From Diadophis punctatus similis (taxonomy: Eukaryota; Chordata; Lepidosauria; Squamata; Dipsadidae), in contig JALIGW010000002.1 in the NCBI GenBank assembly GCA_023053685.1, positions 246,308,677-246,372,676 on the forward strand: a DNA stretch of 64,000 nucleotides, read 5' to 3'. The position numbers and the translations under genes were made by a program. The notes beneath the pieces are model-generated. The model worked only from the letters and a program-made list of their open reading frames with translations, made no database searches and had not been told where the DNA came from. Below are positions 1-9,202 of the stretch, in pieces; the first letter of the stretch is position 1; each line of letters begins with the position of its first letter.

Positions 1-430
1 CTTGACAACTGGTTCATATTTATGACGGTTTGCAGTATCCTAGGGTCATGTGATCCCCTTTTGCGACCTTCTGACAAGCAAAGTCAATGGAGAAGCCAGA
101 TCAGGGGTGAAATGCTACCGGTTCAGCCCGGTACGGGCGTACCAGTAGCGGCCCGTGGTTCGGAGAATCGGTAGCGGTGGCAGCACGAGGCTCCGCCCTC
201 CCATCCGGACATCGCCATTTTCTTTTTTTTAACCCTCTGCGCATGCACAAAGCCTTCTGTGCATGTGCAGAGGGTAAAAAGGCGACAGTGGCGCACACGC
301 TTCTGAACCGGTGGGGAAGATAAGTAGGTTTCACCGCTGAGCCAGATTCACTTAACAACCATGTTACTAACATTGATTGCTGTGATTCACTCAACAACTG
401 CGGCAAGAAAGGTCGTAAAATGGGACAAGG
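1..430. mobile_element. Tigger-like non-autonomous DNA transposon, left-truncated
   Basis: Reads as the commonest DNA-transposon repeat of this window. Landmarks are GTCATGTGATCCCCTTTTGC, the GGGGAAGCC-type block and TTAACAACC-type motifs. Complete copies end in CAGGTAGTCCT / ACTACCTG. Termini of this kind and TA targets point to the TcMar-Tigger group, which is my assignment from terminus style only. The copy is cut by the window edge and interrupted by a hAT element at 102-339. Confidence 0.6.
102..339. mobile_element. hAT-type MITE, CAGGGGTGAAAT family
   Basis: Starts CAGGGGTGAAATGCTACCGG and ends GTTTCACCGCTG. It is flanked by the perfect 8-bp duplication AGCCAGAT (94-101 and 340-347), so both ends are exact. 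The interior is GC-rich with an inverted GCGCATGC/GCATGTGC stem. It sits inside the Tigger-like copy, so it is the younger insertion. Confidence 0.85.
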
Positions 431-542
431 CTGTCATCAATCTTACAAATCTGAAAATACATCTCTTCTCAACTATCCACACTAACGTCAATAGCTGGAA
501 TTCTACTTAAAAATAAAACAAACCAATTAATGCTTAATCTAA

Positions 543-668
543 ATGTTTCTCAATCCTGGCGACTTTACGTTGTGTGGACTTCAACTCCCAGAATTCCTCA
601 TCAAGCATACTGGGAATTCTGGGAGTTGAAGTCCACACATCTTAAAGTTGCCATGGTTGAAAAACCCG
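543..668. mobile_element. Palindromic hAT MITE (CTTCAACTCCCAGAATTCC family)
   Basis: Two arms, each holding GTGTGGACTTCAACTCCCAG or its complement, form one hairpin around a short loop near 605. The same foldback recurs at 11.8, 12.8, 15.0, 23.2, 32.2, 40.4, 50.7, 54.0 and 56.7 kb. Better copies have CAGTGTTTCTCAACC-type ends and 8-bp duplications. Confidence 0.75.
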
Positions 669-721
669 AATCTAAAGGGAACAGAATCAGCCAAGAATAC
701 GTCTTTATCTTACCCCCAATC

Positions 722-1001
722 CAGCGGTAAAATCTACTTACCGTCCCTACCGGTTCGGAAGCGCGCAGTTTGCGTATGCACGCCACCGTCATGCACACTT
801 TTTCACCCTCTGCACATGCGCAGAAGGCTTTGCACATGCCCAGAGGGTTAAAAACAAGAAAATGGCGACATCCGGGCAGGTGGGCGGAGTCTCGCGCTGC
901 CACCGCTACCGGTTCAAAGTGTGTTACTCTTTCAGGGCTCAGTTCAAACTACCGGCGGCGGCTGCTACCGGTATGCCCGAACTGGTAGGATTTCACCACT
1001 G
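722..1001. mobile_element. hAT-type MITE, CAGGGGTGAAAT family
   Basis: Begins CAGCGGTAAAATCTAC and ends GGATTTCACCACTG. The perfect 8-bp duplication CCCCAATC lies at 714-721 and 1002-1009. The inner stem is GCACATGCGCAGAAGG against its complement, with ACCGGTT near both ends. Confidence 0.85.
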
Positions 1002-1009
1002 CCCCAATC

Positions 1010-1260
1010 TGGTACCAAGCAAGCTGTTTCACAAGGGTGACATACACACCTCTCTCACTGCCGTTTGGACCATCCCAAATAATTGGCTGGATTCGCTCGA
1101 GGATTTGATTTCATGTCCTGAAGGTGAGAATCAAGGCATTATAATAAGAACTCAGGTTTACCCCTTCCCTCTTTGGTGGTTAGAAATATAACAGCATAAA
1201 AGATTTGTTATTTTTAAAGCACTGAGTAAGACAGAATCCTTGCAGAATAATTTTTATAGC
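1010..1260 (-). other. Intronic block paralogous to 37411-37660 (gene A)
   Basis: Shared landmarks in the same order: TCTGGTAC, the TTTGGACCATCCC stretch, GACATTATAATAAGA-like text and CAGAATCTTTGCAGAA-like text. In gene B the equivalent block lies between the KRAB-like exon and the 100-nt exon. Gene A therefore has the same intron here, and its KRAB-like exon should lie just beyond the left edge. The rest, up to 1568, shows no other feature. Confidence 0.6.
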
Positions 1261-1568
1261 GATGGGAAAACCCTTAATCCTGAAACCTGTTTGTATCAAA
1301 CTTTTACATTTTTGATGCCTAATTGCTTTTAGATCAAGGTTTCTAGACCAGACAACTTCCAGACGTATGACTCCTGAACTCCAATTCCAAGAATTCCTCA
1401 GCCTTCTATAAAAATTTTGAGAGTTGTAGATACCTGAGAGCTGTCAAAGGTAGGAAAGATACCTGAGAGCTGTCAAAGGTAGGAAAAACTGCTTTAGATT
1501 CTGTCCATCACAAAGGGGTTCCCCCCCCCCCCGGTTTTCTACTTATTCACATTCACGAATGTGAACTA

Positions 1569-2007
1569 TCATATTTTTCGGAGTATAAGACGCACCTTTT
1601 TCCTCCCTAAAAGAGGCTGAATATTTGGGTGCGTCTTATACTCCGAATGTAGCTTTTAGGAAGCTTTTTTTCCCAGCCCTAAGGAGGTGCTAACGATCTT
1701 ACCAGCTTGCAGCATTTTTTTATTCCTACTCCCTCGAAATAGTTTTTTTTACCAGCCCTAAGTCTTTGCAGGCTTGTTTTCATTCCTATCCCCTCTGAAA
1801 AAGGTTTTTTCAGCCCTAACCAGGGGATAAAATAATGTGCTGAAGCTGAACAGACTAAGGATGCTAGCCAGATGAATACCTGGTAGGTAGATTTTTTCCC
1901 CTATTTTCCTCCCCCAAAACTAAGGTGCGTCTTATACTTATAACATTCAACTACCGTATTTTTCGGAGTAGAAGACGCACTGGTCTTATACTTTGAAAAA
2001 TACTTAT
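1569..2007. mobile_element. DNA transposon with GTATTTTTCGGAGTATAAGA ends (family A)
   Basis: Terminal motif TATTTTTCGGAGTATAAGAC and internal GGTGCGTCTTATACTCCG, with pyrimidine-rich modules containing CCAGCCCTAA in between. Other copies lie at 27359-27821 and 59417-59813. The right end here is irregular, with a second partial terminus at 1955-2007. I do not assign a superfamily. Confidence 0.7.
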
Positions 2008-2164
2008 TTTTGAATTTGAATACCAACTTATTTTGGTATTTGAATGTTAGTATTATGTTAATACTATAAGACTCTTCTCTTTGTTAAACATTTAGTGTAT
2101 TTTCACTGCTGTCGTTTATAAATTTTTACTGCATTGCCAATGCCTTTATACAGGGTGTTCTTAC

Positions 2165-2264
2165 CCAGCATGCTGATTTCCACTTCTTCATTTTCTCTCT
2201 TCACAGCCTCCAAGGTCTCTTTCTCTGAATATAAGAAATCGACATGTCCTTCATTCACTGAGCC
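2165..2264 (-). CDS. 100-nt linker exon of SCAN zinc-finger gene A
   Basis: A minus-strand exon bounded by a good acceptor (TTACTCTTTCAG) and donor (GTAAGAAC). It is open only in phase 0 and ends in phase 1. The 33 codons give an acidic segment that includes EKETLEAVKRENEEVEI. A paralogous exon of exactly 100 nt is at 40691-40790, with the same splice sites and the shared core EAVKREN.VEVEI.MLG. It lies ~950 nt downstream of the SCAN exon of gene A. The phase suits joining SCAN (ends phase 0) to a finger exon (starts phase 1). I recognise no named domain; the tail V..EN....I.MLG faintly recalls the end of a KRAB A-box. No finger exon for gene A lies in the window. Confidence 0.7.
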
Positions 2265-2432
2265 CTGAAAGAGTAACACACTCCTTCTCACAACAACGGG
2301 ACTCCTTCACACAAAAGTCACCATCACACAAAAGTCTTTCAGGGGTCCCACAAGGATTGTTGAAGGTCAACCAAGCTACAGTGTTAACCCAGTCCTCACC
2401 GTTTTGGATTAGTACGGGGGGCCCTCAAGTTA

Positions 2433-2676
2433 TAGCAATAGCAATAGCCCTTAGACTTATATACTGCTTCACAGTGCTTTACAGCCCTCTCTAAGCGGTT
2501 TACAGAGTTCAGCCTATTGCCCCCTGGGTCCTCATTTTACCCGCCTCGGAAGGATGGAAGGCCGAGACAACCTTGAGCCTCACGAGATTTGATCTGCCAA
2601 ATTGCTGGCAGCCGGCAATCAGCAGAAGTGGCCTGCAGTACTGCATTTCTAACCACTGTGCCACCATGGCTCTTAT
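2433..2676 (-). mobile_element. tRNA-derived SINE with L2-like tail (SINE-B), minus
   Basis: Reversed, it begins with a GAGCC.TGGTGGC.CAG head carrying tRNA-like A and B boxes. It continues through TGAGGACCCAG and GTAAACCGCTTAGAGA and ends with a TATATAAGTCTAAGGGCTATTGCTATTG tail, typical of L2-mobilised SINEs. Other copies: 19.3, 32.1, 39.2, 55.4 and 57.4 kb. Confidence 0.75.
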
Positions 2677-2865
2677 GACCACAAATGAGCTCCAAGATAA
2701 TATCGGACTTTATGCACCAATAACTCTCTCTGTTCCCCTGGATTTTAAACCTGATTTTTACTAAGCAACTTTATTAGTAAAGATCCCTTATTATTTAGCA
2801 AACAGTTGTGTGTGAGTCCTTTCTGAGGGGTTTCCGTGCTGGGACACAACAGTTATGATATGTTA

Positions 2866-3199
2866 ACCTTCATTTGGTCAACAAAGTTAAGATACTGAAA
2901 AAAGTGATTTATGACCATTTTTCACACTTACAACTCTTACAGCATCCCCATGCTCACGTGATCAAAATTTGGATTCTTGGCAACTGATTCATATTTATGA
3001 CGGTTGCCCCGTGTCCTTGGGTCATGTGATCACTTTTGCGACCTCCTGACAGTCAATGGGGAAGCCAGTTGCACTTAAAAACATGTTACGAACTTAACCG
3101 CAGTGATTCCCTTAACAAGGCTATTAAAACTTGCTTAACAACCATCTCACTTAGCGACAAGAAATTTTGGGCTCTATTAGGGTAGAGGACTACCTGTAC
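2866..3199. mobile_element. Tigger-like element next to a splice donor
   Basis: Contains GTGATTTATGACC, TCACGTGATCAAAATTTGGA and GGGAAGCCAG, and ends in the terminus GAGGACTACCTGTA. The element stops about 13 bp into the intron after the SCAN exon of gene A (donor at 3213). Confidence 0.65.
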
Positions 3200-3213
3200 A
3201 ATGTCAAACATAC

Positions 3214-3968
3214 CTGATACGACCCTGATTTGGCGTCTTGTTGGTTCCTCAGGAAGTCCTCTACCAGGACCACCGCTTGGGAACACGTCTCAGGTCTCCT
3301 CACTTGAACCCAGTTCTGGAGCTTCGGAGGCAGGCTGGCCAGAAATTGCTCCAGGATCAGCAACTCCAGGATCTGCTCTTTGGAGCGTCTCTGCGGCTTC
3401 AGCCATTGGCAGCAAAGTTCCTGAAGTTGGCTTTGAACCCTTCGTGGGTCTTCCACCTCCTGGCAGCAGAACTGCCTGAAGCGCTGACGCCGGGCCTCCA
3501 TTTTCGTGGCTTCCCCTTTCAAGATGGCGGCCTTCACCTTCCCATAGTTGTCCCGTTCTCCGATTTCCAGCTTCTGAAAGGCCTCTTCGGCTTCTCCGCT
3601 CAAGGCCGGCAGGAGACAAGCCGCCCACTGTTCTCTGGGCCACCGGCAGGCTTGGGCCACCTCCTCGAAGGAGGCCAGGAAGACCTTGGGGTCTTCCCAG
3701 GGAGAAGCCTCCGACATCTTGGACTTGTCCTCTCCTGGGTGAACCGGTTGCAGCGTCTTGAGGAACTGCTGCCACTGCGATTCCCAGCGCTCCTCCATCC
3801 CAACGAACGGGGCCCTCTCGTTCCTCTCAAATGCGCCCCATCCTGCTTGTTCAGACATAAACTGAGGCTGGATTGCAGAGGGGAGTTTTCCAGTTGCTTC
3901 CGGTTCGTCTTCTGGATTTAAGACTTGTTTCTCCATTGCCGAGTTATCTGCTGTCAGCCTTCTCAAAT
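3214..3968 (-). CDS. SCAN-domain exon of zinc-finger gene A
   Basis: The exon runs from acceptor CTCTGCCTTTAG to donor CAG|GTATGT, entering with two leftover bases (phase 1 intron) and leaving in phase 0: 251 codons, all open. The first in-frame ATG is at 3936, but the entry phase and the more N-terminal opening of the gene B copy suggest the true start may be in an upstream exon. The C-terminal ~85 residues are a SCAN box: FRQFCCQEVEDP, LCCQWLKP, KEQILELLILEQFLASLP, then WVQ and a final VEDFLR helix. The preceding ~100 residues (WEDPKVFLASFEEVAQACRW, LLPALSGEAEEAF, Y.KVKAAIL) look like a retroelement Gag capsid N-terminal domain, as expected if SCAN came from a Gmr1-like Gypsy capsid. SCAN domains mediate dimerisation between nuclear factors. 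Paralog: 46212-46954. Confidence 0.9.
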
Positions 3969-4092
3969 CTAAAGGCAGAGCATATTCAAAGTGGATCATT
4001 TGGTTATCATTTTAACACTATGCCGCATTTTAGAGGCCCAACTAATCATAGAAAAAAGTATTTAAATAAAAACCAGGTTGTATTTCCTGTAC

Positions 4093-4800
4093 AGGTAGTG
4101 GTTGACTTATGACCACTCACTTAGGGACCGTTCGAAGTCACTTACAACCGAGATTCAAAATTCTGACATTCACATGAACAATCTAAGCAACACGGCTCCA
4201 TTTATTGGTATTTGCCATGTCCTGTAGTCCTGACTGTGTTTTAAGACAGTTTTGCTAAAAACTGCACCTATACCAAACTACTGAGCCACTTAATGACCAT
4301 GGTGTTTGCTTAATGACCAAGGCGGTCAAAACTGCCAGGCTCGTTTAATAACCACTGCAAAAAATGTTAAGGTGAGAATAAATCTCACAGAGGCGATGTG
4401 GATCTTCTCTTGGAATCCAGACAGTTAGAAATGAAACCGAGATTAAAAGTCTAATAGAAAATATTTATTTCGGTACAAAAACAATAAATTCTGAATAGTT
4501 ACATTCTTGCTAATTAAATGCGACCGTTCCGGTCAGAGCCAAACCACAAGAGAATAATGGAGAATCAGGAATGCACACATGCGCATAAGATCACATCACG
4601 TGTCCTGCTTGTATTGGAATGTACCATAATATTAGGATAGGGGTGCATCACCCTGCATAGACATACAACTGGCAATATTCACCATGTGACAAAAAAGATC
4701 ATAAAATCAGGTTGGTTATGCAACTAACCCATGTTATGACTGCCACAGTTTAGGACTGTGTTGAGCAGGTTCCATTACGGTCGTAAGTCGAAAACTATCT
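4093..4800. mobile_element. Tigger-like element interrupted by a solo LTR
   Basis: Starts near GTAGTGGTTGACTTATGACC and ends with a TCGTAAGTCGAAAACTATCT-like terminus. The middle is broken by the LTR at 4365-4691. The two halves carry the usual TTAATGACC and GGTTATGCAACTAACC-like text. I see no gene or recognisable repeat in 4801-5182. Confidence 0.55.
4365..4691. mobile_element. Solo LTR, family 2
   Basis: Begins TGTTAAGGTGAGAATAAA and ends CACCATGTGACA, giving TG...CA ends and A-run duplications (AAAAA) on both sides. The same unit at 24367-24696 has the clean 5-bp duplication TTAAT. The orientation is uncertain; the reverse reading has AATAAATATT followed by the terminus, which favours minus. 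No internal coding part remains. Confidence 0.7.
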
Positions 4801-5182
4801 TTAGAAAGCCCTCTTTCCTTGGTTAAAAAAATACCAAACCAGATTTCACCAAGAAGCTAATATCACACCTGTAAATCAGCTGTGGATAGAATATTCACTG
4901 AAATAATCTAAAGAATTCTTGGGGCAGAAAGGGGATAGAATACACTGTAAGAGGTACATTCAATCAAATATGAATTTCTGGCTTCTGTTTATCTGTTTTA
5001 TTTATCTCTGGATTTTATTCATTCTCTCTAACAGCATCATCTGGAAAGCTTTAAAAACCAGGGTATGGTCCTAGGTCTGGGGTTAGTTTATTGCAGGATC
5101 CAATCTGGGTTGGTCACCAGGACCAGAGGTTACCATAGGAGGACAAATCATGCTGTCAAGCCCCCAAGTAACATGTCCCAAA

Positions 5183-5370
5183 AAGTAAAGAACAAGAAGC
5201 AATGGGTGGAAACTAATCAAGGAGAAGCAACTTAGAACTAAGGAGAAATTTCCTGACAGTTAGAACAATTAATCGGTGGAGCGGCTTGCCTCCAGAAGTT
5301 GTGAATGCTCCGACACTGGAAGTTTTAAAGAAGATGTTGGATAACCATTTGTCTGAAATGGTGTAGGCCC
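5183..5370 (+). mobile_element. CR1 LINE 3' fragment, plus
   Basis: Encodes the end of the CR1 ORF2 protein: N.W..I.E...LELRRNFLTVRTINRW and LPPEVVNAPTLEVLKKML in one reading. It loses its normal 3' terminus at ~5370, where a GC-rich inverted repeat (5371-5575, stem GCTTCCGCGCATGCGC) replaces it. Confidence 0.7.
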
Positions 5371-5575
5371 TGCTTCCGCGCATGCGCAAAAGCAAAATCT
5401 TGCCAAAATCTCACGAGGGGACGTGCGCACGTGCGAGATTTTGCTTCCGCGCATGCGCGGAAGCAAAATCACACAAGGGGGCATGTGTGTGGTGAGGGGG
5501 GGGCGCGTAGCGAGCGCAACATGCTGATGCACGCACAGCGCACCAGTAGCGAGGTAGGAGCAACCCGCCCCTGCT
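5371..5575. repeat. GC-rich inverted repeat, probable MITE
   Basis: TTCCGCGCATGCGC occurs twice, with AAAATCTC/GAGATTTT arms around GTGCGCACGTGCGAG, so the segment can form a hairpin. It resembles the interior of the CAGGGGTGAAAT hAT elements, but I could not define termini. 5576-5884 shows nothing I recognise. Confidence 0.45.
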
Positions 5576-5884
5576 TCTAATGTAATCTACCAGATCCCCT
5601 GCATGGATTGCCTGTGACTATGTAGGACAGACAGGGGAGGAAGTTAACCACTAAATAGGAAGAACACAAGCATAAATAATAAACATAAACAATAAACACA
5701 GACGAGGAGACCCAAACTCATTGCAATGAACAAGGACATACATTCAATTTTGCAGTTATTAAGAGTGTTGGCCGAGCAGGTACAAAGATAGCCAGGGAAA
5801 TTATTGAAGTCTGGGAAACCAGGCTTGTCAGTCAACAGAAGGGCTGATTTAAAACCATCCTAAAGCACACATTCCGTTAGAGCA

Positions 5885-5945
5885 GGGGTCCCCAACCCCC
5901 ACCCCCTGCCCCGGTCTGTGGACCGGCACATAGTGGTGAATATTT
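5885..5945. mobile_element. hAT MITE fragment, CAGGGGTCCCCAACC family
   Basis: Only one terminus remains: CAGGGGTCCCCAACCCCC followed by GGTCTGTGGACCGGCA. A complete relative is at 17018-17205. Confidence 0.55.
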
Positions 5946-6154
5946 GTAGCTCAGGTGTAGGATGAGGGTGAAGGTTTGTTCTCCAAGCTTGTGGGTTTGT
6001 TTCTGAAATTTTCGTTAACCAGGCGAGGTAACATCTTCAGCGGAGTTTAGGGAATATCAGTGTCAGTGTTAATAAACAGAAGAACACTAACACTGGCATC
6101 CCCTAAACTCCGCTGAAGATGTTACCTAGCCTGGTATCAAAACATTCAGAAACC

Positions 6155-6605
6155 TTTTAATAATAATCTTCAGGCAAATGGTCAAGAAATAAAGATATGG
6201 AAAGAAATTCCTGCCAAGATGCTTAAAGATAGAAGAGAATATTCTTTTCTGGTCCAGGAATTAAAAATACAAAATTTACAATACAAATGGAATGTACCAA
6301 CAGGAGTAACCGTAAAATTCTTGGGAAAAAGATATGGACTAAATACAATAAAGAAAGCTACAGAATTCTACATCAATGTTTTAAAGGCGGATATTTCTAA
6401 AATTCCAGTAGAAAAAGGCATGGAAATAAGGGAGGAGGAGAAGGGAAATCCGGATATACGTGATCAAGAGGAAATAATTCCGAAGATTCCAAAAGAGTGG
6501 CAGAGCCAGACAGATGTTTATGATGTGGAAAAGGAGACGGAGGAATGGGATCAGATGACAGCTGAAGCGACAGATTTGAAATGGCCAAAGGACAGATGGT
6601 GTTGA
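6155..6605 (+). pseudogene. L1 ORF1p C-terminal fragment
   Basis: The open frame starts inside the insertion and ends at TGA 6603-6605. Residues such as RREYSFLVQELK, YKWNVPTGVTVKFLGKRYGL and ATEFYINVL match the C-terminal domain of L1 ORF1p, the RNA-binding chaperone that coats L1 RNA. The coiled coil and most of the RRM are missing because of 5' truncation. The last ~60 residues are acidic and less typical. It is not expected to be a functional protein. Confidence 0.75.
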
Positions 6606-7596
6606 AACTTATAGGATGGTTGGAAAGATGAACAAGATTGTAAACATTTTTTCTTTTTTTTTTCATATGTTGTATTAATATTGTCTATTAATGGTATTAT
6701 ATTTTATCCCTAGATTGTTTTTTAGATATATATTATATATTCTGGAGTTATAAATTTGATATAGTGCATTATTTTGTTATCATTAATTTGAGGATTTGAA
6801 ATATTAATATTGTTTATCGATGGTATTTTCATATCAAATATTTTGAAGTTATAAACTGGATATAGTGTAATATTTTGGTATCATTATTTTGAGGATATAG
6901 GGATTAAGTTTAAAATTTTAGAGGTATAAAGAGTCGGTTTTTATTCTTTTTATTATTATTATTATATATTTTGGTTAGTATTTTTAGTATAGTAGATAAT
7001 ATATATTTTGAAGTTGATACCTTAAGGTATAGGAATATTGTTATTAAGGTGTATTTTATGGTTTGAGGTTTAGAGGAAATGTTATATATATAAGATTATG
7101 TTATTAATAAGATGGTGGATTTTAAGTTTAAGGGTGTTGAAATACAAGGGGTTAGCTTTTAATTTTTAACTTCTAGTTTTATTTTTTTATTATTTTTTTA
7201 TTTTTTTTATCATTATTAATATATATATATTAAATATTGGGAAGTTAATATTTTGGTATATTGTAAAATTATGTTATTAATATTGTTTGAGTTTATGACT
7301 AAGTTTAGTGTATGAGGTTCATCTTTGTTTCTTTTTTATTTTACTTATTTTTGTTTTTCACTTGTTTTTTAATTTTTAACGTTTTGAATAGTTTTAATTC
7401 GGAGTTAATGATGCCAAAAAAATGAGGGATCTAAGAAGTTATTTTAATCTAATTTAAATTTATGTTATTGAATACTATGCCCTGTACTTTTTCTGGGAAG
7501 TGGGGGGGGGGAGGGAAGGGAGTGGGTTGTGGGTAGGGGGGAGAAAATTGATAAAAATGCTTGTACTTTGTACTAATAAAACTTTTTGAATAAAAA
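6155..7596 (+). mobile_element. L1-derived insertion lacking ORF2 (HAL1-like)
   Basis: Flanked by the 16-bp duplication AAAACATTCAGAAACC (6139-6154 and 7597-7612), as for L1 target-primed insertion. It holds the 3' part of ORF1, then ~850 bp of AT-rich DNA without ORF2. It ends with the same tail as the L1 at 62270-62719: TTGAATACTAT..CTT, a G-run, TTTGTACTTTGTACTAATAAA and poly(A). Because the duplications are intact, either a half-L1 RNA was inserted or ORF2 was lost later. Mammalian HAL1 elements have this ORF1-plus-3'-UTR layout. Confidence 0.7.
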
Positions 7597-7734
7597 AAAA
7601 CATTCAGAAACCAACCCACAAGCTCGGAGACCAAATCCTCACCCTTGACCTATTTTATTTTGTTGATTTTGCTCTTAAGATTATTTTAGTCTGGGCTGTT
7701 CAGTTGAATATTTTAGCTGTGTTTTTTTTCCCCT

Positions 7735-7783
7735 CTGGTTTTGTATGCCACCAAAGTCCAGTGGCGTTGGGCGGCTAATACAT

Positions 7784-7823
<40 letters not shown>

Positions 7824-7866
7824 CTCACTCAATCAATCAACTAATCAATCAATCAATCAATCAAAT
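7735..7866 (+). repeat. LINE 3' tail with (AATC)n microsatellite
   Basis: TTGGGCGGCTAATACATTT followed by ~18 AATC units, with a few CTCA variants. A 'gggcggctaata' tail is common to L2-like LINEs and the SINEs they mobilise, so the microsatellite probably grew from that tail. Confidence 0.65.
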
Positions 7867-8199
7867 GTATTGGGTTTGCAGGCTGCAGCAAACGACTGAC
7901 CCTGAGCAGCGTCCCATTCCCCAAACCCATCATTTAAGATTAAAAACACAAAGAAATCGAATTTAAAACTATAATAAGGAACTAGAAGGGGGAGGGATCC
8001 AAATTAAATCCAATAATCTAACCCCCCCCCAGAGGAACAGCTGCAGCATCTCCTCCCATTTCCCATCTGAATAAAAACGGATTTTCCTCCCATCCAGGTA
8101 GGAAAGACAAAACCCTTTTTTAAACACAAAACCCCTCACCACTTTTAAGAGTTTGTCATCGCCCCGCTCCGTGATAAGAACAAGCGAAATCATGGTTGG

Positions 8200-8900
8200 T
8201 GCGGTTCGTGCTTAACCTTTTCCCTTTTATGGCCCACTCCGGGACGGGCACCTTTCTCTCCCTGAAAAGTCAAGGAGGAAAGAGGGGTTTTTTCTTCCAG
8301 CGGGGGGGGGGGGGAGGGGAATCACCGGCAAAAGCTCCGCAGCGATGGACCAGCCCGGGACAGCGAGGAGGGTGGAGGTCCCCACATGCCTCCCCCCACG
8401 CCGAGACCCCCGAGCTGCATGCTCCACTGAAAATGCAAGGAATGCATTGCAACGCAAGGAATGCAGTGCAATGCAAGGAATGCGATGCCCGTAGCCCAGA
8501 CCCCCCCCCTTGCTTAGAGAGAGACGGGACGAACGGGGGCTGGAGGGAGGGCATGCGGGCTCCCCAAAACGGAGAAGGGGGGGAGGCCTCCCCTTGCAAC
8601 GCTGCGCCCGCGGTTACTCCCCCCCCTCCCCCATGCAGAATGGCAAGAGGGAAGGCGGCCCTGCTGCAGCCGCAGCAACCGCGGAGGTCGGAGCAGGGCC
8701 CTACCGCAAGCAGACGAGCGTCTTCGCGTCGCCCCTGTTCGGATGGACACGCGACACCCCCGGACTGTTTCCCCGGATCCTCTGAACCGGGCAGCCGCTT
8801 CGCTCCCTCCCTCCCCGCCTTTGCTGGGCGCTCCGCCGCTCAACCGGCGGGAAGAGCGTCCGCGGGCGCCCCCTCTCGGATCCCGCCTTCCTGATAACCC
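8200..8900 (-). promoter_or_regulatory. CpG island, presumed promoter of gene A
   Basis: The segment is dense in CG and GC boxes, for example GGGCGCTCCGCCGCTC and CCGCGGGCGCCCCCTCTC near 8825-8875. It also has a TGCAATGC-rich patch at 8435-8490. The island at 49506-50215 shares the CCGCGGGCGCCCCCTC stretch, the GGCCTCCC.TTGCAAC motif and the TGCAATGC patch in the same order. Each island lies a few kb upstream of a SCAN exon in the minus direction, so both are best read as duplicated promoters with a non-coding first exon. I cannot place the start site or first donor. Confidence 0.65.
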
Positions 8901-8958
8901 CGAAACAAAACAAAACGAGGAACGAAGCGCCGTGCTGGGTGGGCTTCGCGTTGCTTTT

Positions 8959-9109
8959 AGAATAGAATAGAATAGAATAGAATAGAATAGAATAGAATAG
9001 AATAGAATAGAATAGAATAGAATTCTTTATTGGCCAAGTGTGATTGGACACACAAGGGATTTGTCTTTGATGCATATGCTCTCAGTGTACAAAAAAGAAA
9101 AGATACATT

Positions 9110-9202
<93 letters not shown>

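Larger units (their letters stand above)
5946..7650. mobile_element. Foldback element split by an L1 insertion
   Basis: Arm 1 contains AAGCTTGTGGGTTTGTTTCTG and TAACATCTTCAGCGGAGTTT (5975-6060). The complementary arm follows (6085-6154) and resumes at 7613-7650 with ACCCACAAGCTCGGAGA. The interrupting L1 lies at 6155-7596. The element carries no coding sequence. Confidence 0.65.

Noticed and set aside
3238..3921. 227-codon plus-strand frame opposite the SCAN exon (and similar at 46383-46832)
   Set aside because: Antisense shadow of a GC-rich conserved exon; the minus strand carries the recognisable domain and splice sites.
7780..7866. CRISPR-like array of short direct repeats
   Set aside because: It is a tetranucleotide microsatellite on a LINE tail; there are no spacers, and the genome is vertebrate.
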